From contig CP070791.1 in assembly GCA_020346825.1 (NCBI GenBank), positions 1,176,655 to 1,182,211 of the forward strand: DNA of 5,557 nt. Reading direction: 5' to 3'. Below, one piece after another: positions 1-5,485 of the stretch (its first letter is position 1; the number at the start of each line of letters is the position of its first letter). The translations under genes and the position numbers were made by a program. The notes below the pieces were generated by a model. It was given only the letters and a program-made list of their open reading frames with translations. It was not told the origin of the DNA and did no database searches. This DNA is from Candidatus Bathyarchaeota archaeon (GTDB lineage: Archaea > Thermoproteota > Bathyarchaeia > Bathyarchaeales > Bathyarchaeaceae).

Positions 1-353
1 GAGCATGGCACAAACACAAAACAGGACAAATTGATCATTTCCTGGTGTTGAGAGGAGCCATGAAAATCTGTGCTTACGAAGAAAAAACAGGAAAAATGGC
101 CGAAGTCATTGCCAGCAGCAAAAAACCAACATTGGTCAGAATACCAGGAGAGTATTTACATGGAACAAAAACCGTCAGCACCGAACCATCCTTAACAGTC
201 TACTTCGTCACAAAACTCTATAACTACCGAAACCCAGATGAAACACGCAGACCATGGGACGATCCAACCATAATCCCCACCGAAATAAATGGCAGAAAAG
301 ATGACACCCGCGTCGGCAAACCATGGGACTGGTTACACCCCCCACACAAATAA
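1..353 (+). CDS. rmlC: dTDP-4-dehydrorhamnose 3,5-epimerase family protein (RmlC-type cupin), 5' truncated
   Basis: The frame is open from the left edge (first full codon at base 3) to TAA at 351-353, so this is the C-terminal part of a gene that begins upstream. RmlC enzymes epimerise C3 and C5 of dTDP-4-keto-6-deoxyglucose in the cytoplasm, the third step of dTDP-L-rhamnose synthesis. Visible family marks are AWHKHK at 3-20 (counterpart of the RGLHxQ active-site strand), IPGEYLHG at 141-164 (the IPxGxxHGF strand with its His), LYNYRNPDE, PWDDPTIIP, and the ending GKPWDWLHPPHK. The GTG at 45 and ATG at 60 are internal codons, because the conserved WHKHK strand lies upstream of both. The form is the shorter, divergent RmlC-like subfamily rather than the classic enzyme, so the exact substrate is inferred. 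The downstream SDR and rmlD genes support a deoxysugar role. Confidence 0.85.
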   Translation, partial: AWHKHKTGQIDHFLVLRGAMKICAYEEKTGKMAEVIASSKKPTLVRIPGEYLHGTKTVSTEPSLTVYFVTKLYNYRNPDETRRPWDDPTIIPTEINGRKDDTRVGKPWDWLHPPHK

Positions 354-459
354 GAGACAACAACCCGTGAACGATAATACAAAAACAGAGCCACCATTAT
401 GCGTGCGCGCAATGGAAGATTGAGCGTCAAAATCAACAAAAGCAACGGTAGGAAAACGT
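354..459 (+). other. Intergenic spacer inside the sugar cluster
   Basis: This 106-base gap separates the rmlC-like gene from the SDR gene. I see no convincing TATA box or T-run terminator, so read-through transcription is the simplest view. It contains an alternating pyrimidine-purine run at 398-411 (TATGCGTGCGCGCA) that resembles one in the gap after rmlD. A GGTAGG at 447-452, seven bases before the ATG at 460, can serve as a weak ribosome binding site. Confidence 0.5.
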
Positions 460-1470
460 ATGAAAATATTGGTAACCGGTGGAGCTGGTTACATAGGTTC
501 CGTCCTTTCTAGAATCCTTCTGGAAAAGGGGTACGATTTAACATGCCTAGACAGATTCTTCTTCGGGAAAGACTCGGTACAAGAAATCTCGGACAGAATT
601 CATCTGATTAAAGATGACATCAGATGGTTCAAACCAGAAATTCTGAAAGGCGTAGACGCTGTCCTAGATCTGGCCTCCCTATCAAACGACCCCACCGGCG
701 AACTAGAACCCCAAAAAACAATGGAAATAAACTACCAAGGAAGAGCCAGAGTAGCCAAACTCTCTAAAAAGAATAGGGTCACCAAGTACGTTTTGGCGAG
801 TACCTGCAGTGTTTATGGATTCCAAGAAGGAATTCTGACAGAAGAATCCGATCTCAATCCCTTAACAACCTACGCAAAAGCCAACATGCTGGCAGAAAGA
901 GAAATCCTACCCCTAGCAAACAAATCCTTCTCCGCAACGGTTCTCAGACAAGCCACAGTCTATGGATACTCTCCAAGAATGAGATTTGACCTAGCAATCA
1001 ACGGAATGGTCCTAGGCTTCTTCAAAAACAGCAAAATACCGATAATGAGAGATGGAAAACAATGGCGCCCCTTCATACACGCAAAAGACACCTCAAACGC
1101 CTTCATAAAAATACTAGAAGCAGACCCCGAACTCGTCAACGGTCAAGTTTTCAACGCAGGCAACAACGAACAAAACATCCAAATCTTCAACCTAGCCAAA
1201 CTCATAGCAGAATCCATTGATCTACCATTCAACTATGAATGGTATGGTTCACCCGACAAGAGAAGTTACAGAGTAGGCTTCAGCAAAATCAAAGAAACAC
1301 TGAACTTCAGACCAAAATACACACCTAAAGAAGGAGCAAAAGAAGTATTCGACGCCCTCAAAGATGGAAGAGCGTCTGGAGACGACCCGCGAACAATAAC
1401 CGTCAAATGGTACAAGCATCTCCTTCGCGAACACAGCAAAGAAATTGAAATTAATGGAGTAATACTATGA
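460..1470 (+). CDS. NAD(P)-dependent extended SDR sugar-nucleotide epimerase/dehydratase
   Basis: This 336-residue protein has the size and fold marks of the extended short-chain dehydrogenase/reductase family acting on nucleotide sugars. The Rossmann motif GGAGYIG is at residues 7-13. Asp31, at the end of the second strand (LDRF), suggests NAD binding. ASTCSVYG at 113-120 carries the active-site Ser/Thr region, and WRPFIHAKD at 202-210 is the typical C-terminal substrate-domain strand. The active-site Tyr lies in LTTYAKAN (Tyr138), but the residue four further on is Asn142, where YxxxK enzymes have Lys; Lys140 is at +2. It sits between RmlC-like and RmlD-like genes and overlaps the latter by four bases, so it probably works on the same dTDP-sugar. 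It is not a classic RmlB, and whether it is a 4,6-dehydratase, epimerase or reductase cannot be told. The ATG at 460 is chosen because the Rossmann strand starts at residue 2. Confidence 0.88.
   Translation: MKILVTGGAGYIGSVLSRILLEKGYDLTCLDRFFFGKDSVQEISDRIHLIKDDIRWFKPEILKGVDAVLDLASLSNDPTGELEPQKTMEINYQGRARVAKLSKKNRVTKYVLASTCSVYGFQEGILTEESDLNPLTTYAKANMLAEREILPLANKSFSATVLRQATVYGYSPRMRFDLAINGMVLGFFKNSKIPIMRDGKQWRPFIHAKDTSNAFIKILEADPELVNGQVFNAGNNEQNIQIFNLAKLIAESIDLPFNYEWYGSPDKRSYRVGFSKIKETLNFRPKYTPKEGAKEVFDALKDGRASGDDPRTITVKWYKHLLREHSKEIEINGVIL
1456..1470 (+). promoter_or_regulatory. SD site and ATGA stop/start overlap
   Basis: GGAG at 1456-1459 lies seven bases before the ATG at 1467, inside the end of the upstream gene. 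The ATG (1467-1469) overlaps the upstream TGA stop (1468-1470) as ATGA. This fixes the rmlD start and indicates translational coupling between the two genes. Confidence 0.75.
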
Positions 1471-2339
1471 AAATCGCCATCATAGGTTCAACAGGACAGC
1501 TCGGAACGGACCTCATGAAAGCATTAAACTATGAACATGAAGTCGTAGGTCTCACTCACCAAGACATAGAAGTCACAGATTACAACAGCTGCCTAATCCT
1601 GAAGGAGCATTACCCGGACGGAATCATAAACACAGCAGCATTTCACAAAACAGACCAATGCGAAGAAGAACCCCTAAAAACGTTCTCTGTAAACGCCATA
1701 GGAGCCAAAAACGTAGCTGCAATATCAAAAGAAATCAAAGCCACAAACATATTCATAAGCACAGACTACGTCTTCGACGGCTCCAAAGACAGCCCCTATA
1801 CGGAAGATGACACCCCAAACCCACTCAATACGTACGGAATCTCTAAACTAGCTGGAGAACTGTACACAAAACAAAACCCAAAACACTACATCATAAGGCT
1901 CGCAAGCTTATTCGGCATAGCAGGAGCAAGCGGTAAAGGAGGAAACTTCATCGAAACAATGATAGCAAAAGCAAAGAAAAACGAACCCGCAACTGTCGTT
2001 AACGACATGTGGATGAGCCCAACATACACAAAAGATGTGGCCATAACAATGAAAAAGATAATACAATCAAAGCTGCCATACGGACCTTACCACGCAACAA
2101 ACCAAGGTTATTGCACATGGTTCCAATTCGCCAAAGAAATATTCAAACTCTCAGGATTGAACTCAACCTTAACACCAACAAAGACAGAACAACAAAGAAT
2201 GAAGACAAGAAGACCAAGATTCTCAGCATTAAAAAGCATAAAACTCTCAGATTACGGCATAAAAATGAGAGAATGGAAACTAGCCCTCCATGACTATCTA
2301 ATTGAAAAAGGACACACCCCAGGCAACCAACCCCGTTGA
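1467..2339 (+). CDS. rmlD: dTDP-4-dehydrorhamnose reductase (RmlD)
   Basis: RmlD reduces dTDP-4-keto-L-rhamnose to dTDP-L-rhamnose with NAD(P)H, the final step of the pathway, in the cytoplasm. The 290-residue length is normal for the family. Visible marks are the nucleotide-binding loop GSTGQLG (7-13), NTAAFHKTDQCE (55-66, the NxAAxTxVDxxE region), STDYVFDG (98-105), the catalytic pair in YGISK (Tyr123 and Lys127), DMWMSPTYTKD (180-190) and RRPRFSAL (248-255), the RmlD RPxxSxL motif. Unlike the SDR gene before it, the catalytic Tyr-Lys pair is intact. The His60 in AAFHKTD sits where many members have Thr, a mild variation. The ATGA overlap and upstream GGAG settle the start. Related substrates such as other dTDP-4-keto-6-deoxysugars remain possible. 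Confidence 0.9.
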   Translation: MKIAIIGSTGQLGTDLMKALNYEHEVVGLTHQDIEVTDYNSCLILKEHYPDGIINTAAFHKTDQCEEEPLKTFSVNAIGAKNVAAISKEIKATNIFISTDYVFDGSKDSPYTEDDTPNPLNTYGISKLAGELYTKQNPKHYIIRLASLFGIAGASGKGGNFIETMIAKAKKNEPATVVNDMWMSPTYTKDVAITMKKIIQSKLPYGPYHATNQGYCTWFQFAKEIFKLSGLNSTLTPTKTEQQRMKTRRPRFSALKSIKLSDYGIKMREWKLALHDYLIEKGHTPGNQPR

Positions 2340-2419
2340 CGGACAACTATTGAAATTAGAGGGAGCGCAAGACCGATATCACTCAGAAAAGATTACCGGC
2401 CTAATCATGAAAGAGAATA

Positions 2420-2506
2420 CAGGAAGGAAGAGGATTTGTAGAATCGCTTCTCAGCCTGTTGGTAACCAACCTTTTAGTCTTCTTTGGATTCTTTTCTTCC
2501 TTTTTG
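2420..2506 (+). terminator. Possible structured terminator or small RNA fold after rmlD
   Basis: In the RNA, bases 2420-2433 (purine rich) can pair with 2493-2506 (pyrimidine rich) over 14 positions, four of them G-U. Next, 2440-2445 pairs with 2487-2492 (AGAATC/GATTCT). Inside lies GTTGGT-A-ACCAAC (2458-2470), whose one-base loop is too tight to close fully but can form a shorter hairpin. The 3' arm is T-rich with runs of 4 and 5 Ts (2492-2495, 2501-2505), which alone could act as an archaeal intrinsic terminator. Purine/pyrimidine tracts pair easily by chance, so the fold is uncertain; a termination role for the T-tract is more likely than a dedicated RNA. Confidence 0.4.
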
Positions 2507-2609
2507 GGCTATGGGATCTGCTATTGCGCGCGCATGCGTGCATCGCGTGAATCAGATATGAGCGATTAGTCAACCGAATGGGTTCTAGCATAGATTTCAC
2601 TCCACTAGT

Positions 2610-2616
2610 TTTATAA
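2610..2616 (+). promoter_or_regulatory. TATA-like box of the MBL gene
   Basis: TTTATAA is close to the archaeal TATA consensus. With the usual spacing of about 25 bases, transcription would begin near 2640, giving a leader of roughly 34 bases that contains a good SD site (GAGG at 2663-2666, seven bases before the ATG at 2674). No clear purine-rich BRE (TFB recognition element) lies upstream. Confidence 0.5.
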
Positions 2617-2673
2617 CAGCAACGCACTCTTCTGATAGGATACTATTGCATCCGTCAGCAAAGAGGCAGGTTC

Positions 2674-3309
2674 ATGATCATTAGGATGTTCACGTTTGGA
2701 ATTTATTTCACGAACTGCTATGTTGTAGGCTGCGAGGAAACCAAAGAAGCAATAGTCATTGATCCTGGATTTGACAAAGACAGAGAAGCAAAAGAGATTC
2801 TGACCTTCATTGAACAGAATGATTTGCACGTCAAGTATATCATTAACACCCATGGTCACGCTGATCACACAGCTGGTAATGGAATAATAAAGAAGGCAAC
2901 TGGCGCTCTCATCCTGATCCACGAAGATGACGCAATAATGCTGACCACCGTTGCTAAAACCCTTTCAAAGGTTTTCGGGCTTCACACATCTTCACCGCCA
3001 GCCGACAAAACACTTCGTGACGGAAACGTCATCCACGTTGGACATAGCAAGTTCGTGGTTCTCCACACACCTGGACACAGCAAAGGCGGCATATCCCTTC
3101 TAGGTGAGAACTTTGTTTTCAGCGGAGACACCCTCTTCGCTGGCTCCATCGGCAGAACCGATTTTCCAGGTGCATCCTTCGAGGAGATTATGCAGTCAAT
3201 CAAAACTAAACTCACATCATTGCCAGACCACTTCAAAGTCTATCCTGGGCATGGCCCAACCACAACCATAAACGAGGAAAAACGGCACAATCCCTTTCTT
3301 CAAATGTGA
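2674..3309 (+). CDS. Metallo-beta-lactamase-fold hydrolase, GloB/YcbL-like
   Basis: This 211-residue cytoplasmic protein is a complete metallo-beta-lactamase-fold hydrolase of the glyoxalase II-like group. Metal ligands are visible in order: THGHADH at 59-65 (His60, His62, Asp64, His65), His135 in TPGHSKGG, Asp152 in SGDTLF and His193 in YPGHGPTT. GRTDFPG (160-166) and the C-terminal ERHNPF-like ending (EKRHNPFL, 202-209) are typical of the compact YcbL-type members. These lack the long C-terminal glutathione-binding domain of classic glyoxalase II, so the substrate is probably a thioester such as an S-acyl thiol, but this is inferred. ATG at 2674 is favoured by the GAGG seven bases upstream; ATG at 2686 would lose only four residues. 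It is followed after 78 bases by the glycosylase gene and may share its transcript. Confidence 0.88.
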   Translation: MIIRMFTFGIYFTNCYVVGCEETKEAIVIDPGFDKDREAKEILTFIEQNDLHVKYIINTHGHADHTAGNGIIKKATGALILIHEDDAIMLTTVAKTLSKVFGLHTSSPPADKTLRDGNVIHVGHSKFVVLHTPGHSKGGISLLGENFVFSGDTLFAGSIGRTDFPGASFEEIMQSIKTKLTSLPDHFKVYPGHGPTTTINEEKRHNPFLQM

Positions 3310-3376
3310 ACTGATCGAAGGGTATCATGAAGAGACTGAAGACTTGAAATTAACCTCAGCACTCATAGTTGACCAA

Positions 3377-3380
3377 GGAG
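3377..3380 (+). promoter_or_regulatory. Shine-Dalgarno site of the glycosylase gene
   Basis: GGAG within AAGGAGAG lies seven bases before the ATG at 3388 and supports that start. The 78-base spacer upstream (3310-3387) has no clear TATA box or T-run, so co-transcription with the MBL gene is plausible. Confidence 0.7.
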
Positions 3381-3387
3381 AGACTCT

Positions 3388-4284
3388 ATGAGAGTTCGAT
3401 TAGACAGCACAAAGGTTCCCTTCAGTTTGGATCATACACTAGAATGCGGCCAATTGTTTCGATGGCAAAAATTGGGTGATTGGTGGTATGGCGTTGTTGA
3501 GGATATGGTTGTAAAGATTAAACAGACCGCTGACGGGTTAACGTTTCAAACTTTTCCTGAAAGAACAAAAGAAGATTTCATTGAAAACTACTTCAGGCTT
3601 GACGATGATTTGCCATCTATACTTGACCAAATAAGCAAAGATGAGCTCATACGGAGTGCTATCGAACGTTTCCATGGATTAAGAATAAGCCGACAAGAAC
3701 CATGGGAATGTTTAATCTCGTACATTTGTGCAACCTACAAGAGCATTCCAGCCATCAAAAACATGATTCTCAACCTCTCGAGACGATTTGGAGAGAAGAT
3801 TACCGTTAATGAACGTGATTTCTACATGTTTCCAAAACCAAGTGACTTAGCCCGCGCCAGTCTCAGAGAATTAAGAGGATGCAAATTAGGATTCAGAGCT
3901 GAGCGAATATTAGAAACATCAAAGATTCTGGACCGTGGAGAACTCAACTTGGAAGATTTGAAGAAAACGGGCTATGAGAAGGCTAAACAAAAATTGTTGT
4001 CTCTGCAAGGAGTAGGACAAAAGGTTGCTGATTGCGTTCTCCTCTTCTCTCTAGACAAGTTGGAGGCTTTTCCTGTAGACGTTTGGATAAGGCGTGCAGT
4101 TCTGGAATTCTATCCACGCTATTTCGAGTATTCTTTTTTCGAAAGAGTCTCCAGTAAGAGTACTATTACTCCACACGAATATGAGACAATCAGCTCCTTT
4201 GGAAGAGAATATTTCGGGAAATACGCAGGATACGCTCAAGAATACTTGTTTCATTCATTGAGGGCTAGAGAGATAAGACTTTAG
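3388..4284 (+). CDS. ogg: OGG1-family 8-oxoguanine DNA glycosylase/AP lyase
   Basis: The 298-residue protein aligns along its length with eukaryotic OGG1, a bifunctional base-excision repair enzyme that removes 8-oxoguanine opposite cytosine and nicks the strand by beta-elimination. The N-terminal domain has CGQLFRW (20-26), where Gly21 matches human Gly42, the residue that reads 8-oxoG. The helix-hairpin-helix is LQGVGQKVADC (206-216), with Lys212 as the Schiff-base nucleophile (human Lys249) and Cys216 matching Cys253. PVDVW (229-233) carries the catalytic Asp231 (human Asp268). In the last helix, GYAQEYLF gives Gln284 and Phe288, matching human Gln315 and Phe319. The one clear departure is ICATYKSI (113-120), where human OGG1 has ICSSNNNI, so the Asn149 position is Tyr117. 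It is the long OGG1 type, not the short archaeal Ogg2 or AGOG type. Codon endings are richer in T and G than in neighbouring genes. Confidence 0.9.
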   Translation: MRVRLDSTKVPFSLDHTLECGQLFRWQKLGDWWYGVVEDMVVKIKQTADGLTFQTFPERTKEDFIENYFRLDDDLPSILDQISKDELIRSAIERFHGLRISRQEPWECLISYICATYKSIPAIKNMILNLSRRFGEKITVNERDFYMFPKPSDLARASLRELRGCKLGFRAERILETSKILDRGELNLEDLKKTGYEKAKQKLLSLQGVGQKVADCVLLFSLDKLEAFPVDVWIRRAVLEFYPRYFEYSFFERVSSKSTITPHEYETISSFGREYFGKYAGYAQEYLFHSLRAREIRL

Positions 4285-4309
4285 CAAGTATTCTTGGTGC
4301 GCAGAACCC

Positions 4310-4329
4310 AACATGACATACGTCATGTT
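4310..4329. promoter_or_regulatory. 20-base inverted repeat overlapping the tfb promoter
   Basis: AACATGAC (4310-4317) and GTCATGTT (4322-4329) are perfect 8-base inverted arms around a four-base spacer ATAC. The right arm runs into the TATA box at 4328 and covers the place where a BRE would lie. This is the classic layout of an operator bound by a dimeric regulator that blocks pre-initiation complex assembly. The regulator is unknown. The perfect symmetry is seen; the function is inferred. Confidence 0.6.
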
Positions 4330-4335
4330 TATATG
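4328..4335 (+). promoter_or_regulatory. TATA box of tfb
   Basis: TTTATATG is close to the archaeal TATA consensus and lies about 64 bases before the tfb ATG. Typical spacing puts transcription start near 4355-4360, leaving a leader of about 35-40 bases with no recognisable SD before tfb. Confidence 0.65.
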
Positions 4336-4359
4336 CTGCTTTCCGCTCATTATATTACA

Positions 4360-4374
4360 GGGATGTATCGTCCC
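4360..4374 (+). promoter_or_regulatory. Small hairpin at the predicted 5' end of the tfb mRNA
   Basis: GGGATG (4360-4365) and CGTCCC (4369-4374) can form a 6-bp RNA stem with one G-U pair and a three-base loop. It lies at or just after the predicted transcription start and encloses the ATG of a short upstream reading frame. It is short, so function is uncertain. Confidence 0.35.
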
Positions 4375-4401
4375 CTAAAAGTTGATTCTTCAAGATGCTG
4401 A
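4363..4401 (+). CDS. Putative 12-codon upstream ORF overlapping the tfb start
   Basis: ATG at 4363 opens a 12-codon frame (MYRPLKVDSSRC) ending with TGA at 4399-4401, in a different frame from tfb and overlapping its ATG (4395-4397). If transcription begins near 4358, this ATG would be within a few bases of the 5' end, where archaea often start leaderless translation. It could tune tfb translation by termination and restart. It may equally be chance, because short frames are common. Confidence 0.25.
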   Translation: MYRPLKVDSSRC

Positions 4402-5336
4402 AGCAGACCGTTACCTATACAACGTGTCCAGAATGCGAGAGTAAAAACCTAGTCAGGGACATAAAGATGGGAGAAATCATATGCAGTCTTTGCGGCTTAG
4501 TGATTCAAGAGAATACAGTACACTTGGGAGCAGAATGGAGATCCTTCACTCTCCAAGAAAGAATGTCCAAGGCAAGAACAGGAGCCCCCACAAAATACTC
4601 TGACCACGCCAAAGGTTTGTCCACGCTCATTAGAGTTGACAGAGATGCCTTCGGCCGTCCCCTGTCACCCAAGGTCAAACAGCAGATGTGGCGCCTTAGA
4701 AGGTGGCACCTACGCTCCTCCTTTCACGCTTCCCGAGACAGAAATCTGAGTGATGCCATGAACGAACTCCAACGCCTCTCCGAAAAGCTTCACATTCCAT
4801 CCTCAGTGCAAGAAATGGCGTCAGTAATCTATCGAAAAGCCCTAAAAAAGGATCTTGTCCGAGGACGCAGCATCGCAGCCATAGTAGCTGGATCACTCTA
4901 CACAGCTTGCAGATTCACCAAAACCGCTAGAACCCTGAGAGAAATATCGGAAACCAGCCTTCGACATCAAAAAGAAATCGCAGCAGCATACCGCCTGATA
5001 GTGAGAACCCTAAAGATGAAAATGCCGATCGACGACCCAATGAACTATGTCACCAAAATTGCAGAAAAAGCTAAAGTCTCCTCTGATGTCGAAGGACTAG
5101 CAATCAAAATAATCCGCAGTGCCCAGAGCAAACTTGCAACAATGGGAAAAGATCCCTCCGGACTAGCAGCTGCAGCGTTATATATAGCCTCAAAACTCAA
5201 AAAAGAAAAAGTCAGCCAAACCAAACTCGCAAAAGCGGCAGATACAACCGAGGTTACAATAAGAAACAGAAGAAAAGAGTTAGAGAAAAGACTCAACCTC
5301 CATGAACTCTGGACTGCTAGGTTAGCATCTACATGA
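4395..5336 (+). CDS. tfb: Transcription initiation factor B (TFB, TFIIB homologue)
   Basis: TFB bridges TBP-bound promoter DNA and RNA polymerase and sets start site and direction in archaea. At 313 residues it is a normal full-length member. The N-terminal zinc ribbon has Cys11, Cys14, Cys30 and Cys33 (CPEC and CSLCG). Next comes the B-reader/linker AEWRSFTLQER (46-56) through GAPTKYSDHAKGLSTLI (63-79). Cyclin repeat 1 spans about 112-206 with GRSIAAIVAGSLYTACR, and repeat 2 about 210-300 with DPSGLAAAALYIASK. The BRE-reading helix-turn-helix is at 274-296 (TTEVTIRNRRKEL). Ala46 replaces the Pro usual in PEW. ATG at 4395 places the first zinc Cys at residue 11, as is common. No SD is visible, so leader-dependent or coupled initiation is possible. 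The promoter carries an overlapping inverted repeat, suggesting control of this general factor. Confidence 0.96.
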   Translation: MLKQTVTYTTCPECESKNLVRDIKMGEIICSLCGLVIQENTVHLGAEWRSFTLQERMSKARTGAPTKYSDHAKGLSTLIRVDRDAFGRPLSPKVKQQMWRLRRWHLRSSFHASRDRNLSDAMNELQRLSEKLHIPSSVQEMASVIYRKALKKDLVRGRSIAAIVAGSLYTACRFTKTARTLREISETSLRHQKEIAAAYRLIVRTLKMKMPIDDPMNYVTKIAEKAKVSSDVEGLAIKIIRSAQSKLATMGKDPSGLAAAALYIASKLKKEKVSQTKLAKAADTTEVTIRNRRKELEKRLNLHELWTARLAST

Positions 5337-5370
5337 TTTGGCTAAAGGAAAAGATCACTCCAATCGTAGG

Positions 5371-5375
5371 TTTTT
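5371..5375 (+). terminator. T-run after tfb
   Basis: TTTTT followed by CTC lies 35 bases after the tfb stop. Archaeal RNA polymerase can terminate at such short U-runs without a hairpin. A matching run for the opposite strand (AAAAA on the + strand, 5444-5448) lies 68 bases further on, as expected between convergent genes. Confidence 0.45.
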
Positions 5376-5485
5376 CTCATAATGCTATAAACTATCTAGG
5401 AATGCAAAGCGCAAGTGATAGACTTGGAGGAAATGTCAATCGCAAAAAGAAGCACAACGCTGGCGCGCGCTTTCGGAGTCTTCTC

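Larger units (their letters stand above)
2340..2673. other. 334-base intergenic region between the rml cluster and the MBL gene
   Basis: I find no convincing gene here. In order it contains a purine-rich segment (2421-2434), a 13-base inverted repeat (2458-2470), a pyrimidine/T-rich tract (2471-2505), an alternating pyrimidine-purine run (2525-2543), and a TATA-like box (2610-2616) with an SD site (2663-2666) for the next gene. The layout reads as the end of one transcription unit followed by the promoter of another. Confidence 0.6.

Noticed and set aside
2009..2293. 94-codon + strand frame inside rmlD.
   Set aside because: It is a shadow frame: very Lys/Arg/Thr-rich from A-rich codons, without an SD, and rmlD motifs cover the same bases.
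2302..2550. 82-codon + strand frame; its 47-codon version from ATG 2407 has a hydrophobic segment (FSLLWILFFLFGLW).
   Set aside because: It overlaps the end of rmlD in another frame and has no SD. The hydrophobic stretch is simply the T-rich tract read in frame, and the C-terminus is the alternating CG tract.
2611..2922. 103-codon minus-strand frame across the MBL start.
   Set aside because: It overlaps the conserved zinc-binding N-terminus of the MBL gene antisense and has no recognisable motifs.
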